From contig NC_030678.2 of the NCBI RefSeq assembly GCF_000004195.4, positions 87,084,904 to 87,148,903 on the forward strand: a DNA stretch of 64,000 bases, written 5' to 3'. Below are positions 33,970-46,559 of this stretch, one piece after another. Position 1 is the first letter of the stretch; every line of letters starts with the position of its first letter. Origin of the DNA: Xenopus tropicalis (taxonomy: Eukaryota > Chordata > Amphibia > Anura > Pipidae). The translations under genes and the position numbers were made by a program. Under the pieces are notes generated by a model, which did not search any database, had not been told where the DNA came from, and saw only the letters and a program-made list of their open reading frames with translations.

Positions 33970-34133
33970 GGGGTCATTTATCAACACTGAGCAAATTTGT
34001 CCATAGGCAGTAACTCATGGCAACCAATCAAATTGTTGCATATATTGTTCTACCTGCAGCTGGTTGAAATAAAAGGCAATCGCTGATTGGTTGCTATGGC
34101 TGCAAATTTGCTCACTGTTGATAAATGAGCCCC
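33970..34133. mobile_element. Fold-back MITE, 164 bp (GGGGTCATTTATCAAC termini)
   Basis: The left GGGGTCATTTATCAACACTG and the complement of the right end GGGGCTCATTTATCAACAGT pair, and the arms extend through GAGCAAATTT. Inside, CAACCAATCA and its complement TGATTGGTTG also pair. A half copy of the same family seems to lie at 49020-49103 (ACCAATCAGTGAC...GATGAATGACCCCC). Confidence 0.82.
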
Positions 34134-34419
34134 AGTTGGCCCCTGTGTGAGAAGAAAGTTGAAGTTGTGTCAGCAAGGGCATTTCACTGGAAACCTAGAT
34201 TGCATTTATAAACAAATACAGATGCATCAGGTGCTGGGAGACCAAAAATGAGGGTGCTGATAGATTGTAGTTATACCAGTAAGAATGTAGCTGTTGGTTA
34301 AAGCAGTTTCATTGTTTCAGTAGCAAGTCTTGTAGCATTATACATTTTAAAAATATACTTTTCCTTATACAACTTCTTTTTGGTTTAGAAAATTATAGGT
34401 TTATTTTATTATCAGTTAT

Positions 34420-34525
34420 ATAACGCCGTCACATTTCCACTGGACATTACAGGGATTGTTCATCATTCACATCAGTCCCTGCCCCAGTGGTGCTTACAAT
34501 CTAAGTTAAGATGAGGTAATCTAGC
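34420..34525. repeat. Dispersed-repeat fragment
   Basis: The words CATCAGTCCCTGCCCCAGTG and GTGCTTACAATCTAA recall an abundant vertebrate LINE-derived 3' sequence. No boundaries can be set. Confidence 0.35.
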
Positions 34526-35007
34526 CTTCTTTTCTGCTTAATAAAGGGAGACTTGTGAATCAAGTTACCTTCCCAGCAACATTCCCCAGTGAAGACAGAG
34601 CCAGTCTGTTGTGTATAGGCTTACAAGTCACGTTGTCAATCTAATTTACCAGTGATCAACCAGCCAATCACAATAAACCTGCCAACAAATTAATAGTTAC
34701 TTGCCAGGAGTTTCCTAACAGGCTACTGAATAATTTTCTCTTCACATCTGATAACAAACAAAAATATGCAGTGAGGAACAAGCAGTTGCTATATCATATC
34801 GAAATGCTACATTCTCCAGTTAGCCTTAGGTGACAGCAACATGAACACAAGTACAGGCTTTGTGTAGGTAGCTGAATGGCACTTCAGGCAACCGCTATCA
34901 CCACAAGACAAGTGAAGGAGAAATAGAAATACGTTAAAGTACACCAACTACATATGTTAAGAAAATGTTTTAAGGCAATATGGTGAACAGAGATCAGTAT
35001 CACATTA

Positions 35008-35281
35008 GGGTAATGTCCCACGGAGAGATTATTCGCCCACAATAGATCTCTGCTACCACGGGCGACCAATATCTCTGAAATTCTTTTCCATTGGCAACAA
35101 AGGAAATCACTTGTGGAAAAGCCTACGCATCGCTTCCATTTTCAAAAGTTGCATGAAGTTTCCCCCTGCAGGGAAAGTTGTGCAACTTCGGAAAACAAAA
35201 GCGATATGTAGGCTTTTCCACCGGTGATTACCTATTCATGGTGGGAGGGCATTTCAGAGGCATTTCCGTGGGGCATTAGCC
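35008..35281. mobile_element. Harbinger-like MITE, 274 bp, TTA duplication
   Basis: Left terminus GGGTAATGTCCCACGG, right terminus (complement) GGCTAATGCCCCACGG, with TTA at 35005-35007 and 35282-35284. The interior carries inverted GCGATNNGTAGGCTTTTCC arms. It resembles the elements at 10912 and 38614 in ending near CACGGGGAGA. Confidence 0.8.
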
Positions 35282-36065
35282 TTATAAAAACCTAGCAAGT
35301 TACTGGTTTCTATTTAATATGTACAGATTTACAGCCACTGCACTATGTATTTATTTTTATTATCCCCTCCTACACATACACACACAGAACAGCAGATAAC
35401 TAATGCAAGATCTGGAATGATGTCCTTAGTCAAGCATGAAACAATGTGTAACATAATATTTAAATGCTGTACAATAAATCCGACAGTGTATATTGATTAA
35501 ACTCTTAAAGGGAAAATTTACCCTATTTATTAGCAGGGTTTATCTTCCATTTATTTTCACTTAAAAAGACAGTTTAATAATAAGGCACAGATTTCTCTGC
35601 AAAGTTACATTTAAATGGAATATGTAGTGGCTGCTGCCATATTGATTGCTTTGTCCAGACATTTTCTATATATAGCAACAGGAAATTATCAATATATGAC
35701 CATTTGGAGAACTTATTTATTGAAGTCAACTGTTCAGTTTACATAACGTGGACTATTTATATTCTCAAATTAACTGTTTGAACCCTATATTAATTTAAAA
35801 AAGTTGTTACAAGTATTGACTGTAACAATATTGAAGGCAAACAAATAAATTGCATGAACTATGAAGATTGGGCTGCATAATAAATTTATTTGGGCACGCA
35901 TCTATATAAAATATAAATCTAAATAAAAAGGTACAAAAGCAAAAACACACAAGTGCACAAAAATATGGGTTGCTAACACAATCGGTGGCTCTGTTTGATC
36001 CTTTAACTGACCCATACATTTTCTGCCTGATAAGTTATAGGTGCTGAAATTTTAGTTACATGTGA
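35282..36065. other. Anonymous DNA with one T2-like terminus
   Basis: TTAAAGGGAAAATTTACCC at 35505 looks like a T2 end without a visible partner. Otherwise nothing is supported. Confidence 0.4.
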
Positions 36066-36073
36066 ATTATGGT

Positions 36074-36328
36074 CAGGGTTGGATTGGGGGGTGCGGGGCC
36101 CACCGGGGCTCCCACCCCAGGGGCCCTGCAGGTGCCCCCGCTGGCCACGTCCCCTAACCCCCTTCCCGCAGGGGCCCCCCTCCCGCTGTCCTCCCCTGAG
36201 GGCGTGTAAATTTAACGCGTCAGGGGAGGAATGGTCAGGCAGGGGGAACGCCAACAAGGGTCAGGTCTGGGCTACCGAGGCCCACACCGGGATTTTTCCC
36301 AGTGTCCCTGTGGCCCAGTCCAACCCTG
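36074..36328. mobile_element. GC-rich hAT-like MITE, 255 bp, duplication ATTATGGT
   Basis: Ends are CAGGGTTGGATTGG and CCAGTCCAACCCTG, and ATTATGGT flanks both sides (36066-36073, 36329-36336). The interior is unusually GC-rich (GGGGCCCACCGGGGCTCCC), a sharp contrast with the AT-rich surroundings. The frames open on both strands result from that composition. Confidence 0.92.
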
Positions 36329-36336
36329 ATTATGGT

Positions 36337-38610
36337 TGTTTTTGATATGCACACGATATTATTGCCTTTAATGTCCACTTTAATTAGGCATTTCAGATTC
36401 ACATAAAACTATTATTTCTCCAACAGTCATATTTAGATGTTTGAATCTAGGACACTGATTCACTGAATTTCCGGGACTTTTGAAATAGATATTTTATAGA
36501 ATGCTGGGAAACGCAATACAGTTTTACTATAGGTTATAATGGTTTATTCCAGAGTTGTTAAAATGTAAGACGCCCCCCCAAAAATATATCAAAAGGTGCT
36601 TAATAACAATAAAAGTCATAAAAAAAACTCATGGATTTTGAATGATATTATTATACTACTTATACTACTCATGAATTATACTATTATTTTCAACTATTAT
36701 TTTGCCCAGATTAATCAATATTGTGTTTTGTGTGGACATTTCTGAAATAGGTTGTAAGATAAAAACATATTCTTGCAAAACCAAATTTCGGGGACTATCG
36801 TAGAAAAGCACAACTTTAACATTTTTAAAATATCAGCCTTGGGTTTTTTTAAAAGCAAAATATTTACTACTTTATTCATGGGGTGAATAGAGATATTTAC
36901 ACTGCCCCTTTGCTACCAAGGTCAGAACAAGAGAGAAGGTCAGACCTGCTTGTCTAACACCCCCTTTGTTCTTTCACCATCTGTTGCCACAATATCTAGG
37001 ATGGATAAATACATATTGCTGTTTTTTCCTTTAGTTTTAATCTCTGTTAACCCTGCCAGTTAATGGTACCATGAATCTAAGCATTGTTTTTGATATTATT
37101 GTTTTTTTTTTATTTTTTGGCCAAAATATGTTTAGCACCTGGAAAGCTAAAAAAAATCCTTTCCCTCTGGACAGGAAGAGAAAAAGAGAAAAAGGAGTGG
37201 AGACAGACAGACCAAGCAGGAGGCAGAGACAGGCAAAGAGAAAGCTGGTAAATAATAGATTATGACAAGCAGCTCGAGGGATGACTGTTTGCAGACACAC
37301 ATTGTGTGATAATTCTGAACATAAGAAGGTCTAGATGAAGTGAGGCAAGCTCAGCTTCCTTGGGACCTCATCTCTTATTTTTCATCCTAGTGTGCTTGTG
37401 TTGGAAGTCTTTGTTTTAACTCTCCATAGCTCCCCCTTTCACCCGTGGGATGGCCTGAAAATAAAAACTTTACATTGTTCTGCAGAAAATAAAATCAATG
37501 GAACAAAAAAGGAGAACAATTTCTAATCTGCTTAAAGGGCAGCAAAGCGTGGACAGGATCCCCAGACACATGCACAATAGAATCCTACAGCGGAGGGCAG
37601 CAAGTTTTATGATTCCCTGTCATTTCTCTTCTCTGTCAATCATGCTCTCCCAGTTCCCCACATTGGCTCTAGAGAAGTTCCATAAAGCAGGCTACAAAAA
37701 ACAAAAACATGAAAACAACTCCTTCCCATTTTAACGCTTTCCTTGCAGGCAGAAGACACAGGAATGCAGCACCATTGTACTAAGAATGCTATGGGCTACC
37801 TATACACTACTTCACACATTAAGTGCATTTGCCTGTTGCTTTTTTCCTTGGATGGCAGCAACAGCCCATGGTTCCTAGCCATTTAGAAGAACTAAACTCT
37901 AAAAAAGAAAATGCTGTAAATTATCTGCACAACTTACTGTACCAGCCCAGAGGTTCAGCAGTGTTATTACAGTTATGATTCATGCCTTTATATTTGTCCC
38001 TGTCTCCTGATCTTGTTAGGCTGTTGAGGAGTTTTTGCTATTAACAAACATAACTAAGGGATTGTCAGAAATGATTACAACAGTAGAAGAAAGTGAGTTT
38101 ACAGGAAAGGTGATGGGAGCTACTTAGGGCCATCTTTTGAGAAACAGATGGCCTTGGGCTGGTGCAGAAACCTAAAACAAAAAAACCCTAAAACATAAGA
38201 TAAAGAATTTTTTTTGTTGCTACAAATCTATTGGTAAAGTAACTGAAGTGTCAAAGATCGCAAATTCTATGGTCCGGGGAGCGTAGAAGTTGCATGGCGC
38301 CTCCAAACCTAGACAATAACCAGAAGGGAGGATTACTGGCTCCTAGTGTGTGATTGCTCCAAATTGCCCCTACTGTTGTTTCTTTTTCCTGTTAACCCTT
38401 ATCAAGCCCACCTCTGCAAGTAGAAAGACATTTTGCTGCCTTCAATTTCTCAAAACAAATGGCTTTAATCGTTTTTTTACTTACTAGGAGGCCGCATAAA
38501 ATGCATGCAGGGTACTTATTTTGCAGCAGTCGGTTTCAGCTACGGAAATGCAAATGCGCTGTTTTCATTTTGGGGATCTCTACGCAGCACACACTTGTAT
38601 CCTGAACTTC
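36337..38610. other. Anonymous AT-rich DNA
   Basis: No gene or bounded repeat. Two short frames around 37071-37300 and 37498-37734 are Lys/Arg-rich but have no motif. Confidence 0.35.
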
Positions 38611-38613
38611 TTA

Positions 38614-38834
38614 GGGCTCTGGCACACGGGGAGACTAGGCGCCCGGGACAAATCGCCAAAGTTTCGCTCCCATATGGAGCAATGGGGACCTCTCCCCACT
38701 GCTCCTTATGAAGTTGAAATAGTCGCCCGTGCGACTATCCGGCCCTGCCGGTGGGATGGCGTTTTGGGGAGATTTGTTGCCCGCGACAAGGGAGATTTGT
38801 TGCGGGTGACTAGTCTCCCTGGGTGCCAGAGCCC
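38614..38834. mobile_element. Harbinger-like MITE 1 of a triple array, 221 bp
   Basis: Left GGGCTCTGGCACACGGGGAG; the complement of the right end is GGGCTCTGGCACCCAGGGAG. TTA lies at 38611-38613 and 38835-38837. It is the longer relative of the 83-bp element at 10912. Confidence 0.88.
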
Positions 38835-38837
38835 TTA

Positions 38838-39165
38838 AGGTGGCCACACACGTGGCGATCTGACGATCTTTCGTGCGACCGACATTGTCAGATCCGCCAC
38901 ACACCGTTCAGGGCTGAAACAGCAGATAAGGAGGTAGAAACAATAGGATTTCTACCTCCTTCTGCCGATTCAGCCCTGACGGCAGATTTTGGTCAGGCGC
39001 CTTCTATGGCGCCCGATCAAAATCTTTTAACAGGTCCGATCGGCGAGTCGACCGATATCAGCAGCTTCCTGCGATATCGGTCGACTCGCCGACATGCCAT
39101 ACATGCACCGAATATTGTACGAAACGAGGTTTCGTACGATATTATCGGTGCGTGTATGGCCAGCT
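38838..39165. mobile_element. Harbinger-like MITE 2 of a triple array, 328 bp
   Basis: Left AGGTGGCCACACACGTGGCG; the complement of the right end is AGCTGGCCATACACGCACCG. TTA lies at 38835-38837 and 39166-39168. The interior has further hairpins: GGAGGTAGAAA/TTTCTACCTCC, GATATCGGTCGACTCG and its mirror, and TCGTACGA. CpG density is high. Confidence 0.88.
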
Positions 39166-39168
39166 TTA

Positions 39169-39354
39169 GGGTGATGACACATGTAGCTACAGTAGCAGCT
39201 ACTTGTCCCGGCTACAGAAATAGACAATGCTGATCATTTACTGATAATTGTCTCTACATGTGTTTTAGCAGAGGCAATTCTCGGCAGGGGATTTTCTGGC
39301 ATTTAGTAGCCGTGACAAGCAGCTGCTACTAAGTAGCTCTGTGTGTCTTCACCC
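39169..39354. mobile_element. Harbinger-like MITE 3 of a triple array, 186 bp
   Basis: Left GGGTGATGACACATGTAGCT; the complement of the right end is GGGTGAAGACACACAGAGCT. TTA lies at 39166-39168 and 39355-39357, so its left TTA is also the right TTA of element 2. Confidence 0.86.
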
Positions 39355-39579
39355 TTACTGTTTGTACACTCTGGCATATATATTGACAATGATTTATCTT
39401 GACATCTAATGATATATGAGAAATACAGTAAGATGCAGGCTCTTGGGCAATTTTTTAGAAATTACATCAAAACTTTCCTAAAATATATGGTTTTCTGAGG
39501 TCTGCTTACTGTTAGGCGACTTGCAGTGTCAAACCCCACTCACTGCGAAAGACAGAAAAATTCTTCAGCACTATTTATT

Positions 39580-39775
39580 TTTGGGGATCTCTGTACAACA
39601 CTTGATTGTAAGCTCTTTTTGGCAGGGCTCTCTTCACCTCTTGTATTGGTTATTGATTGCTTTATATGTTACTCTGTATGTTGAATGTATGAAACCCACT
39701 TATTGTACAGCGCTGCGGAATATTATGGCGCTTTATAAATTAATGTTAATAATAATAATAATAACAACAACACAT
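39580..39775 (+). mobile_element. L2-type LINE/SINE 3' tail with AAT microsatellite
   Basis: TTGTAAGCTCTTTTTGGCAG, TTGTACAGCGCTGCGGAATA and GGCGCTTTATAAATTAATG followed by (AAT)n are the hallmark of L2-type tails in vertebrates. No internal promoter or coding part remains. Confidence 0.7.
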
Positions 39776-41669
39776 ACTTTGGAAATCCAATCCATAACAG
39801 GCAAGATATAATTTCCTAGAGTAAACCTACTGTTAGTGGATTTTTTGGCCTTGAAATCTAAAGTAGGCAACTTTCTAAAGTGGTGCTTAGGAAATCTGAA
39901 ATAAACAGTCCACCCTTTATCAAAGATGAATTATACCCCCTAAATAAACCATAACAAATAAAATTTAAAATACAACATTAAAAAAACGTGACATGAAAAA
40001 CAGTTAGAACCATCAAGACAGAAGTGGAATGGGTGGGAGAAACTTACCAACCAAGTGACCCAAGAAAGTTAGCACTGGTCTAATATAAAGCAGAACCTGT
40101 GCCACCCTCCCATCCCTGCATCTCTAGCTACCTTTTCCATGACTTTAACCCTTTTCTTGCCTCATTAGTGCCCATTGTGTCCTGTTCATTTGGATGTCCA
40201 ACTGTTGGACCATTACTTTCTAAGTTCAGCACAGAAATCATTGCATTTTTTGTGAAGCTTATTTTTGAGAAGTAGGGTACAAACATGCTCCTTGCACCCT
40301 GGAGCTACTGCAACCTTGAATGTGGTGTTTATTCCAGGGTACTCAGCACAATGCTAATTTGTTTTATCCCTTCAAACTGGAATAAATGGAATACCCACTA
40401 TACAAGCATCTGATTTGTGAATAGGTCTACATGCATGTGTTCTTTCTGATGCATTGAGTACCACAGTAACTCCAGCTACAATTACACAGGAATTCTAAAA
40501 ATTGAACTATTTATAATGTGTAAAACCATGGAAATCTGCATGCAAAAATGGCAATTTACACTGAGAATTCCTTTGTATGTGATTCAGCACCTCTGATATT
40601 GTACATGACCTGAGATTTTGTTATTGTGACTAAAATGAAAGAACCAGTCTACAGAAGGAAGCACAATAGACCATCAGCAATGGCATTCTGCTGAAGCTAT
40701 CTATAAGTCATTGAAATTTGAACAACATAAAAATATCTCATTTCTTTAGCTTACATGCAAGTGAAATAAGTCCAACCCCATATAAAGTGTCACCTTCACT
40801 TACAACACTTGCTTAGCTTTTCCTCTGATTTCCAGTGGACCACACAGGACTTGGGCACCCTATTCTTTTTCCATCTGCACATTCTTGATTTGCAATTTAT
40901 CAACTCATTTGGCCTCCATTATCTTTGCTATGCTAATGACATACACATTTATCTTCACTCACCTGACTGCTGCCCTTTCTAATCATAGCCTTTTGGGTGT
41001 TCCTTCATGGATGCCCTGTCATTACCTTAATATTACCAAGAGTGGAACTGAGCATATTTCTTTTTCCACACAGTCTCCATTTTGTGCTTTCAGTGTTCTA
41101 ACCCACTTTTAATATGTATTTCTTTATGCATGGCAAGTTTGCACAAATCTCTATGCCTAATGCTGCATGCAATAGTAGTAAATGAGGCTAGCTTATTTTA
41201 AAGGTTATTGCTAGGCAAACCCAAGTTTTTTACCATTTTTCATGATAATATGGCTTCTTTAGACACGGTTATATCAATCCTTTCACCTTAATAGTGTAAA
41301 AAGTATGGCAGTCTCCACTTATACTGATTAATGCAAATATTAGGATGGATGAAGCACCTACTGCAGTAACATTTGAGTGGCTAATTAACAAAGATAGGTA
41401 CTACATTTTACCATTTCAGTTGCCCGTAGCAGCCATTTCAAATTTGCCTTTATTTTCTAGGTGGTAATAAATTGCTTGCTGTTATGGGTAGCTTCATGTG
41501 CCCAATTAAGCGCCTATACATTGGCATGTAATAAACTGTGTTAACAAAAAAAAAACAATTTTTCCTCTGTGTGAATAATTTATACTTTGTGTACATTAGG
41601 TATGTTTAGCAAACACATAGTGAATAAGTTGCCAATGTAAATCAGATTACACATTTTGTCATTTGCATC
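39776..41669. other. Anonymous AT-rich DNA
   Basis: No supported gene, RNA or bounded element. Confidence 0.35.
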
Positions 41670-41677
41670 AGTGTACA

Positions 41678-42338
41678 CAGGGCTGCCATCAGAAATGTTG
41701 GAGCCCCTTACAAGTTATTTATATGGAGTGCAATAAAAACAGCTGATATTACTCTAAAATAAGCAGTTCATATAAAGAGTTCATGGGGATCAGTGGACTT
41801 CACCCTAAGTTTAAACCCTACACTCTAAACTGCCCCCATTATGTGCTATCATTGCTTGATATATTGCTTGTTATGTAAGTTTTTGCACAAGTTACATAAA
41901 CTGCGTACATGTAAGGACCCAATGATCTTTTGTGGGGCCCAATAATTAATTAGTAGTAGTTCATAAAAAAAGAAAAAATAATTAATGTGCTAATAAGTCA
42001 GCATTTGCAATTGGGGGGTCAGTGGAGTTTATACGCACTTTACATAAGATTCTTTGAAAGTAACATACGGTTTTGCATAAGTTACTAGCTAAGTGTAGGG
42101 GCCCAATGACTGCCCTGTCAAACTTCTCTGTATTGTCTTTAGCTTGATTTGAAAGTCATGTTAAGTACATTTCTAGAGAGTTTTTTCCATAAGTAACATA
42201 AATTACGAAAGTTTTGATGTAACATTATATGTTACTTAAGCAATTTGCATAACATTCGCAACACGTCCGGGGCCCCCTTACAAAGGAGGGTTTCACCGGG
42301 CCCGCACAACTGTACTCCCCTGTCTGATGGTGGCCCTA
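41678..42338. mobile_element. hAT-like MITE, 661 bp, duplication AGTGTACA
   Basis: The left end CAGGGCTGCCATCAG is mirrored by CTGATGGTGGCCCTA. Perfect octamers AGTGTACA sit at 41670-41677 and 42339-42346. The interior repeats the block GGGCCCAAT-nAT several times with AAGTTACATAA, which suggests internal duplication. No transposase. Confidence 0.88.
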
Positions 42339-42346
42339 AGTGTACA

Positions 42347-43351
42347 GAGTATGTTATAGATGTGTAACTGGAATAGTAGATATTTTGCACCTTCCCCATC
42401 CCTCAAGCGGTTTATAAATATGAAAAATGAACATTAGTACATTAAGAAATGCCATTTTTGTATTATTATTTATGTGGTTAAATAAGTCATGTTGATAAGT
42501 AAACATTATTTGGCGCTATTGAAATGCTTTTAAGTAACCATGGTGCTCCACATAACTGAAAGAAAAACTAAATCCCAAGCACTCCACTTAATAAATTCTA
42601 TCCCTGTATACAATTTATTGAATCCAGCTAATCAAATCTTGAGCTTAGTGTGTATAATTGATAAAGCCTTTGGCTTAGCATAAGCATATATTCCTTCTTG
42701 AATATACAGTATGTGGGTCAAGTCTTTGGTTTGGTTTATGTGTACGTGATCTGCCTTTGCTGATAATGGGAAGAATCACAGAATGATTGTATGTGCCAGT
42801 GTTCTGATATGCTGCTAAATAAGAAGGCAGATGCTAAGATTCAAATTTACTAAACAGTTCAAAGATTAATTTCCTGTATTTTAATGCTGTGAGCTGTAAT
42901 GATGCTTGCCAGAATTTTCAATCAATTTACATAGGGTAAGTTAATTACACACCTCCAAGAAAGCAACATCTGTAGAGTCACTTTAAGGTTAGGCTTAATT
43001 AGCTCTTAGTAATTAGTATTTCTTAGATTAAATTTTATTTATTAATTTATTTCCGGCACCAATATGTACCAGTTTGTGATGAACAGAGTTAACAACAGAA
43101 AAATGTTTCCAACTTCAAGTAGTAAAGAGAAAGGAAGAGCATCCACCTTATATTATCTTTGGGGCTGTTTCTAAGCAACATGAATGCCACTGTGAAACAT
43201 GATCAAGCAGCACCCATAAGGATAAAGCTAATTTATTAAATGCTAGCAAGTTCTGACTCAGAGCATCCGCTTTGTAATGAGGGAAATTATTAACTTGCTA
43301 AACTGGGCATTATTCCTCTCTTGCTTTTGATGAAAAATATACATCATCACT
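42347..43351. other. Low-repeat AT-rich block
   Basis: About 42840-43330 is free of transposon ends and rich in TAATT/ATTA homeodomain-type words (GTTAATTACAC, TTAATTAGCTC, AGTAATTAGTA). It is a candidate conserved non-coding element by appearance only. Confidence 0.3.
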
Positions 43352-43608
43352 AGTGATGAGAGAAATTTTTTGCCAGGCATGGATTCCTGCGAAATTCCAC
43401 ATTTCACATTGATGAATTATTTCATGAAGCTTCTGCAAAAATTTGACTTGACAAAAATTTACTGAGCTAGGAAAAAGGTCACGGTCACGTCAAAAAAGTC
43501 ACAGTCATATAAAAGAAAAAAAAGTTGCACCCGTCAAAAAAGTCATGCAGTAGCTGCATTTCAAATTTTTCGGTGAAGCAAAAAGGGACAAATTCGCTCA
43601 TCACTAAT
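43352..43608. repeat. AGTGATGAG...CTCATCACTA dispersed repeat
   Basis: It starts TAGTGATGAGAGAAATTTTT and ends AAATTCGCTCATCACTA, a short terminal inverted repeat. The internal tandem-like units TCACGGTCACGTCAAAAAAG and TCACAGTCATATAAAAG repeat. It is related to the copies at 29382 and 51596. Confidence 0.75.
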
Positions 43609-44392
43609 AATCATTTTATTAAACAAAGCCAAAAGTTAAGGTTTTTGGGTGAGCCATAGGTGTGGCTGGGCATAGCTACAGTATAGCTTTTCATAGAAGT
43701 TTTTCACAGAAAAGATATAGAGGAAGAAGGGTGCTCTGTACCTATAAGGTAGCAGGAGCCTTGACGGTGCTAGGAACAGCAGGGGAAGTGGATGGGTTTA
43801 ATTATAGAGGCTAAGACTGGGGGGAAGGAGGGCTTGTAAGTAAGAGGAGGGACCAGGATAAGGAAACTAACAGCAGCGGAAGAGGTGGTACCAATACCTT
43901 GCGGAGAGTCAAGGAGCATTGTCCCGCCCACCCGCCCTTGAATACAAGCAAGGTGTACTGTGTTGGCGGGGGGGGGGGTTCGTTTATGCCGTCACAGCTT
44001 GCGGTAGGAATGCTTGCTGGAAGGTGGGGGCTAAGCTCCAGTTTTGGCACAAAAGGTGCAGGGTAACCTCCTCGGACAAGGGTCCCTGAAGAGTAGTGGA
44101 TTCTGGTTGCCTGCTCTCACTTGCCCACCTGAAGCTGCTGCGGAAGGTGGCCGGCATGGCAGGCAGCCATGGTTGGTGGTTTGGAGTGGGCAAGCATGGA
44201 TGGTTATTGTTAAAATGTTGATCATGTTATAAATTATTTTGTATTTATATATTTACATATTTTCTGTTAATAAAGCTGTGGCCTGTTATATCCCATCCTG
44301 GACGTCATTATTGTCTCTGAGGTACCGGGGGTGGGGAAAAAGAGCTTAAGGTAAGGGAGCCTGTGTAATTGACGCTGCACTGTCAGGCAAAT
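43609..44392. other. Anonymous DNA, locally GC-rich
   Basis: A G11 run lies at 43968-43978. Open frames on both strands at 43984-44232 lie in the GC-rich part and have no motif. Confidence 0.35.
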
Positions 44393-44498
44393 AATTTAAA
44401 AAAACTATAAAAAAAATAAATAATCAAGACCAATTGCAAAGTTGCTAGAAATAGGATATTTTTATAACATGAAACTTAAAGATGAGCCACTCCTTTAA
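44393..44498 (-). mobile_element. T2-type MITE fragment (same family as 8481)
   Basis: In complement it begins TTAAAGGAGTGGCTCATC and runs through ATTGGTCTTGATTATTTAT, the same layout as the 8481 copy. Only the left end of the element is present. Confidence 0.6.
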
Positions 44499-44499
44499 T

Positions 44500-44920
44500 A
44501 ACCAAGGACATTCTGGGACGTGTAGTGCAAGCAGCAGAGAAACACTCACAGGGGCTCTGCATGTATAACCAACATATCTGCATTTGCTTGCAAGAGTAAG
44601 TCCTCATAATTATAATGGTGGAAACCCTGTAAAATATTGCTTTAGAAGCACAGAATTTGTACAGCCTAATCAAAGCTCAGCTACATTATTTGGTGTGTAA
44701 ATATATCTGTATTTATATAGCAAGAAAGGTAAAGTTGTGCCCTAAGGATTGGATGCATGCATTAGAGCAAAACCTCTGCTCTTCTTGTCTCTTCAACTTT
44801 AACTCTACCACACATGTGCACAGGACACCGCAGGTGCAAGGGATCCCTGGAAGAGTTAGAAAGATGGTGGCACTCACTAGGATAGCACCCTGAGGCAGTG
44901 CATTTTTCCACAAAGAGAAG
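44500..44920. other. Anonymous DNA
   Basis: No supported feature. Confidence 0.35.
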
Positions 44921-45248
44921 TACAGGTACAGGACCCGTTATCCAAAATGCTCGGGACCAAGGGTATTCCGGATAAGGGGTCTTTCCGTAATTTGGATCTC
45001 TATGCCTTAAGTCAACTAAAAAATCAATAAAACATTAAGAAGTAATTGGGTTTACCCAATAGGATTGTTTTGTCTCCAATAAGGATTAATTACATCTTAG
45101 TTGGGATCAAGTACAAGGTACTGTTTTATTATAACAGAGATAAAGGAAATCAGTTTTAAAATTCTGAATTGTTTGATTAAAATGGAGTCTATGGTAATTC
45201 GGAGCTTTCTGGATAACGAGTTTCTGGATAAAGGATCCTATACCTGTA
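44921..45248 (-). mobile_element. TACAGGTAT-family MITE, full copy, inverted, 328 bp
   Basis: Termini are TACAGGTACAGGACC and GGATCCTATACCTGTA. The interior (CCAATAAGGATTAATTACAT, GTACAAGGTACTGTTTTATT) is the complement of the 54228 copy. Confidence 0.85.
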
Positions 45249-46559
45249 CATTCTGATTTTATCAATTATAATTACTGTGGAGTGCCAAATTACAATTACA
45301 ACCTTACAAGTGTAAGGTTACAGGTGTCTATGCATCTTAATGTATTAAAGCAGCTGTTCGGAGCGCAGAGACCTGCACTATTTTCCTTGAATCAAGAGCT
45401 GCCTCACTAGGCAGCACCCAATCCTAGAGACGCAGGTGGGGGGAGGCATTAAGAAGTCCCCCTACTCACCTGCCACCACTTGCTTGCACCCTACCTGCCT
45501 CATGATGCTACCCTCTGCAGAGCACAGCTTACCCCAATGCACAAGTAACACAAAGGGACATGCATTAGTGCTCTGGCCATTGCAATAACTGACCCCCTTT
45601 GTATACACTTAGCCACTTATAATGCTGGAATTCTGATGTCTGCCCATACCTCTTTTTTTTTGCTATTTTGTTGACTGCTTTGACCTTGAACAATCAAATT
45701 CTCAGTCCACCTTGAGAATTTGTTTAAGATATAATGGATATAGTGTCATATTATAAATACATACTAATACCAGTATTAATAAAACCTCAGGCTCCCACCA
45801 ATTTCTCCTCCAGTCTGTTACCAAAACTACTGCTGCAATGTTATCAGGAAAGAGAGGCAGAGAATTATTATTCTATGATGGAGACTGGGACATTTGTTCT
45901 TGCTATGCTTGTGGGAAGAAATCTGGGGGATAGCAACTGACCCCCTTACCTCTCCCACATGGATGCCTTTAAAAGGCAAAGCCCTGATTTATGGGGTTTC
46001 TGCAATATGTATGGCATATCGTGTTACTGACATCAGTGTGGAGGCAGGATCACTTCCTGTTTCCCAGAATGCAACAGATTCTACTTACAGAATAGTTTAA
46101 GGACCACAGGACCTGATTTACTATTTCTTACTGCTGAAGAGGATGCATTTCATTTAGTGGATCAGCAATTATGGTGATGCCCCTTAGAGGACTGATCAAA
46201 CCTAAGTGCTGATTTTTAGCTACTAGCAACATCACTTTTGCATTAAGGTGACTGTGGTGCATAAATATAAAATATTAACTGGTTGCTAAAGTCATTAGCC
46301 CCGGCAACATGAAAAGAAGCTTATTGTCTGCTAAATTATTATTAATGATAGAATGGTTGCTCCCTAAGTATATAGCACCCACCACTATAAATGGGTGCAC
46401 CATGTCCTCTCCTCATTCTAACTGTACCAATGCTCAATTCTGATTGGCAACTGTGAGCAAACTTACAGGATGGTATAAACTGAGTTCTAATGCTTTCATG
46501 TTACGGGAACTAGAGGATTTACCCACTAAGGTAAGTGACCAAAATGCAAAATGCAGCAA
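45249..46559. other. Anonymous DNA
   Basis: No supported feature. Confidence 0.35.

Noticed and set aside
36003..36345. Pro/Gly/Arg-rich frames on both strands
   Set aside because: They sit in the GC-rich hAT-like MITE at 36074-36328 and partly in its flanks.
38505..39233. Several long frames on both strands
   Set aside because: They lie inside the three palindromic MITEs, whose high CpG content and symmetry leave frames open on both strands.
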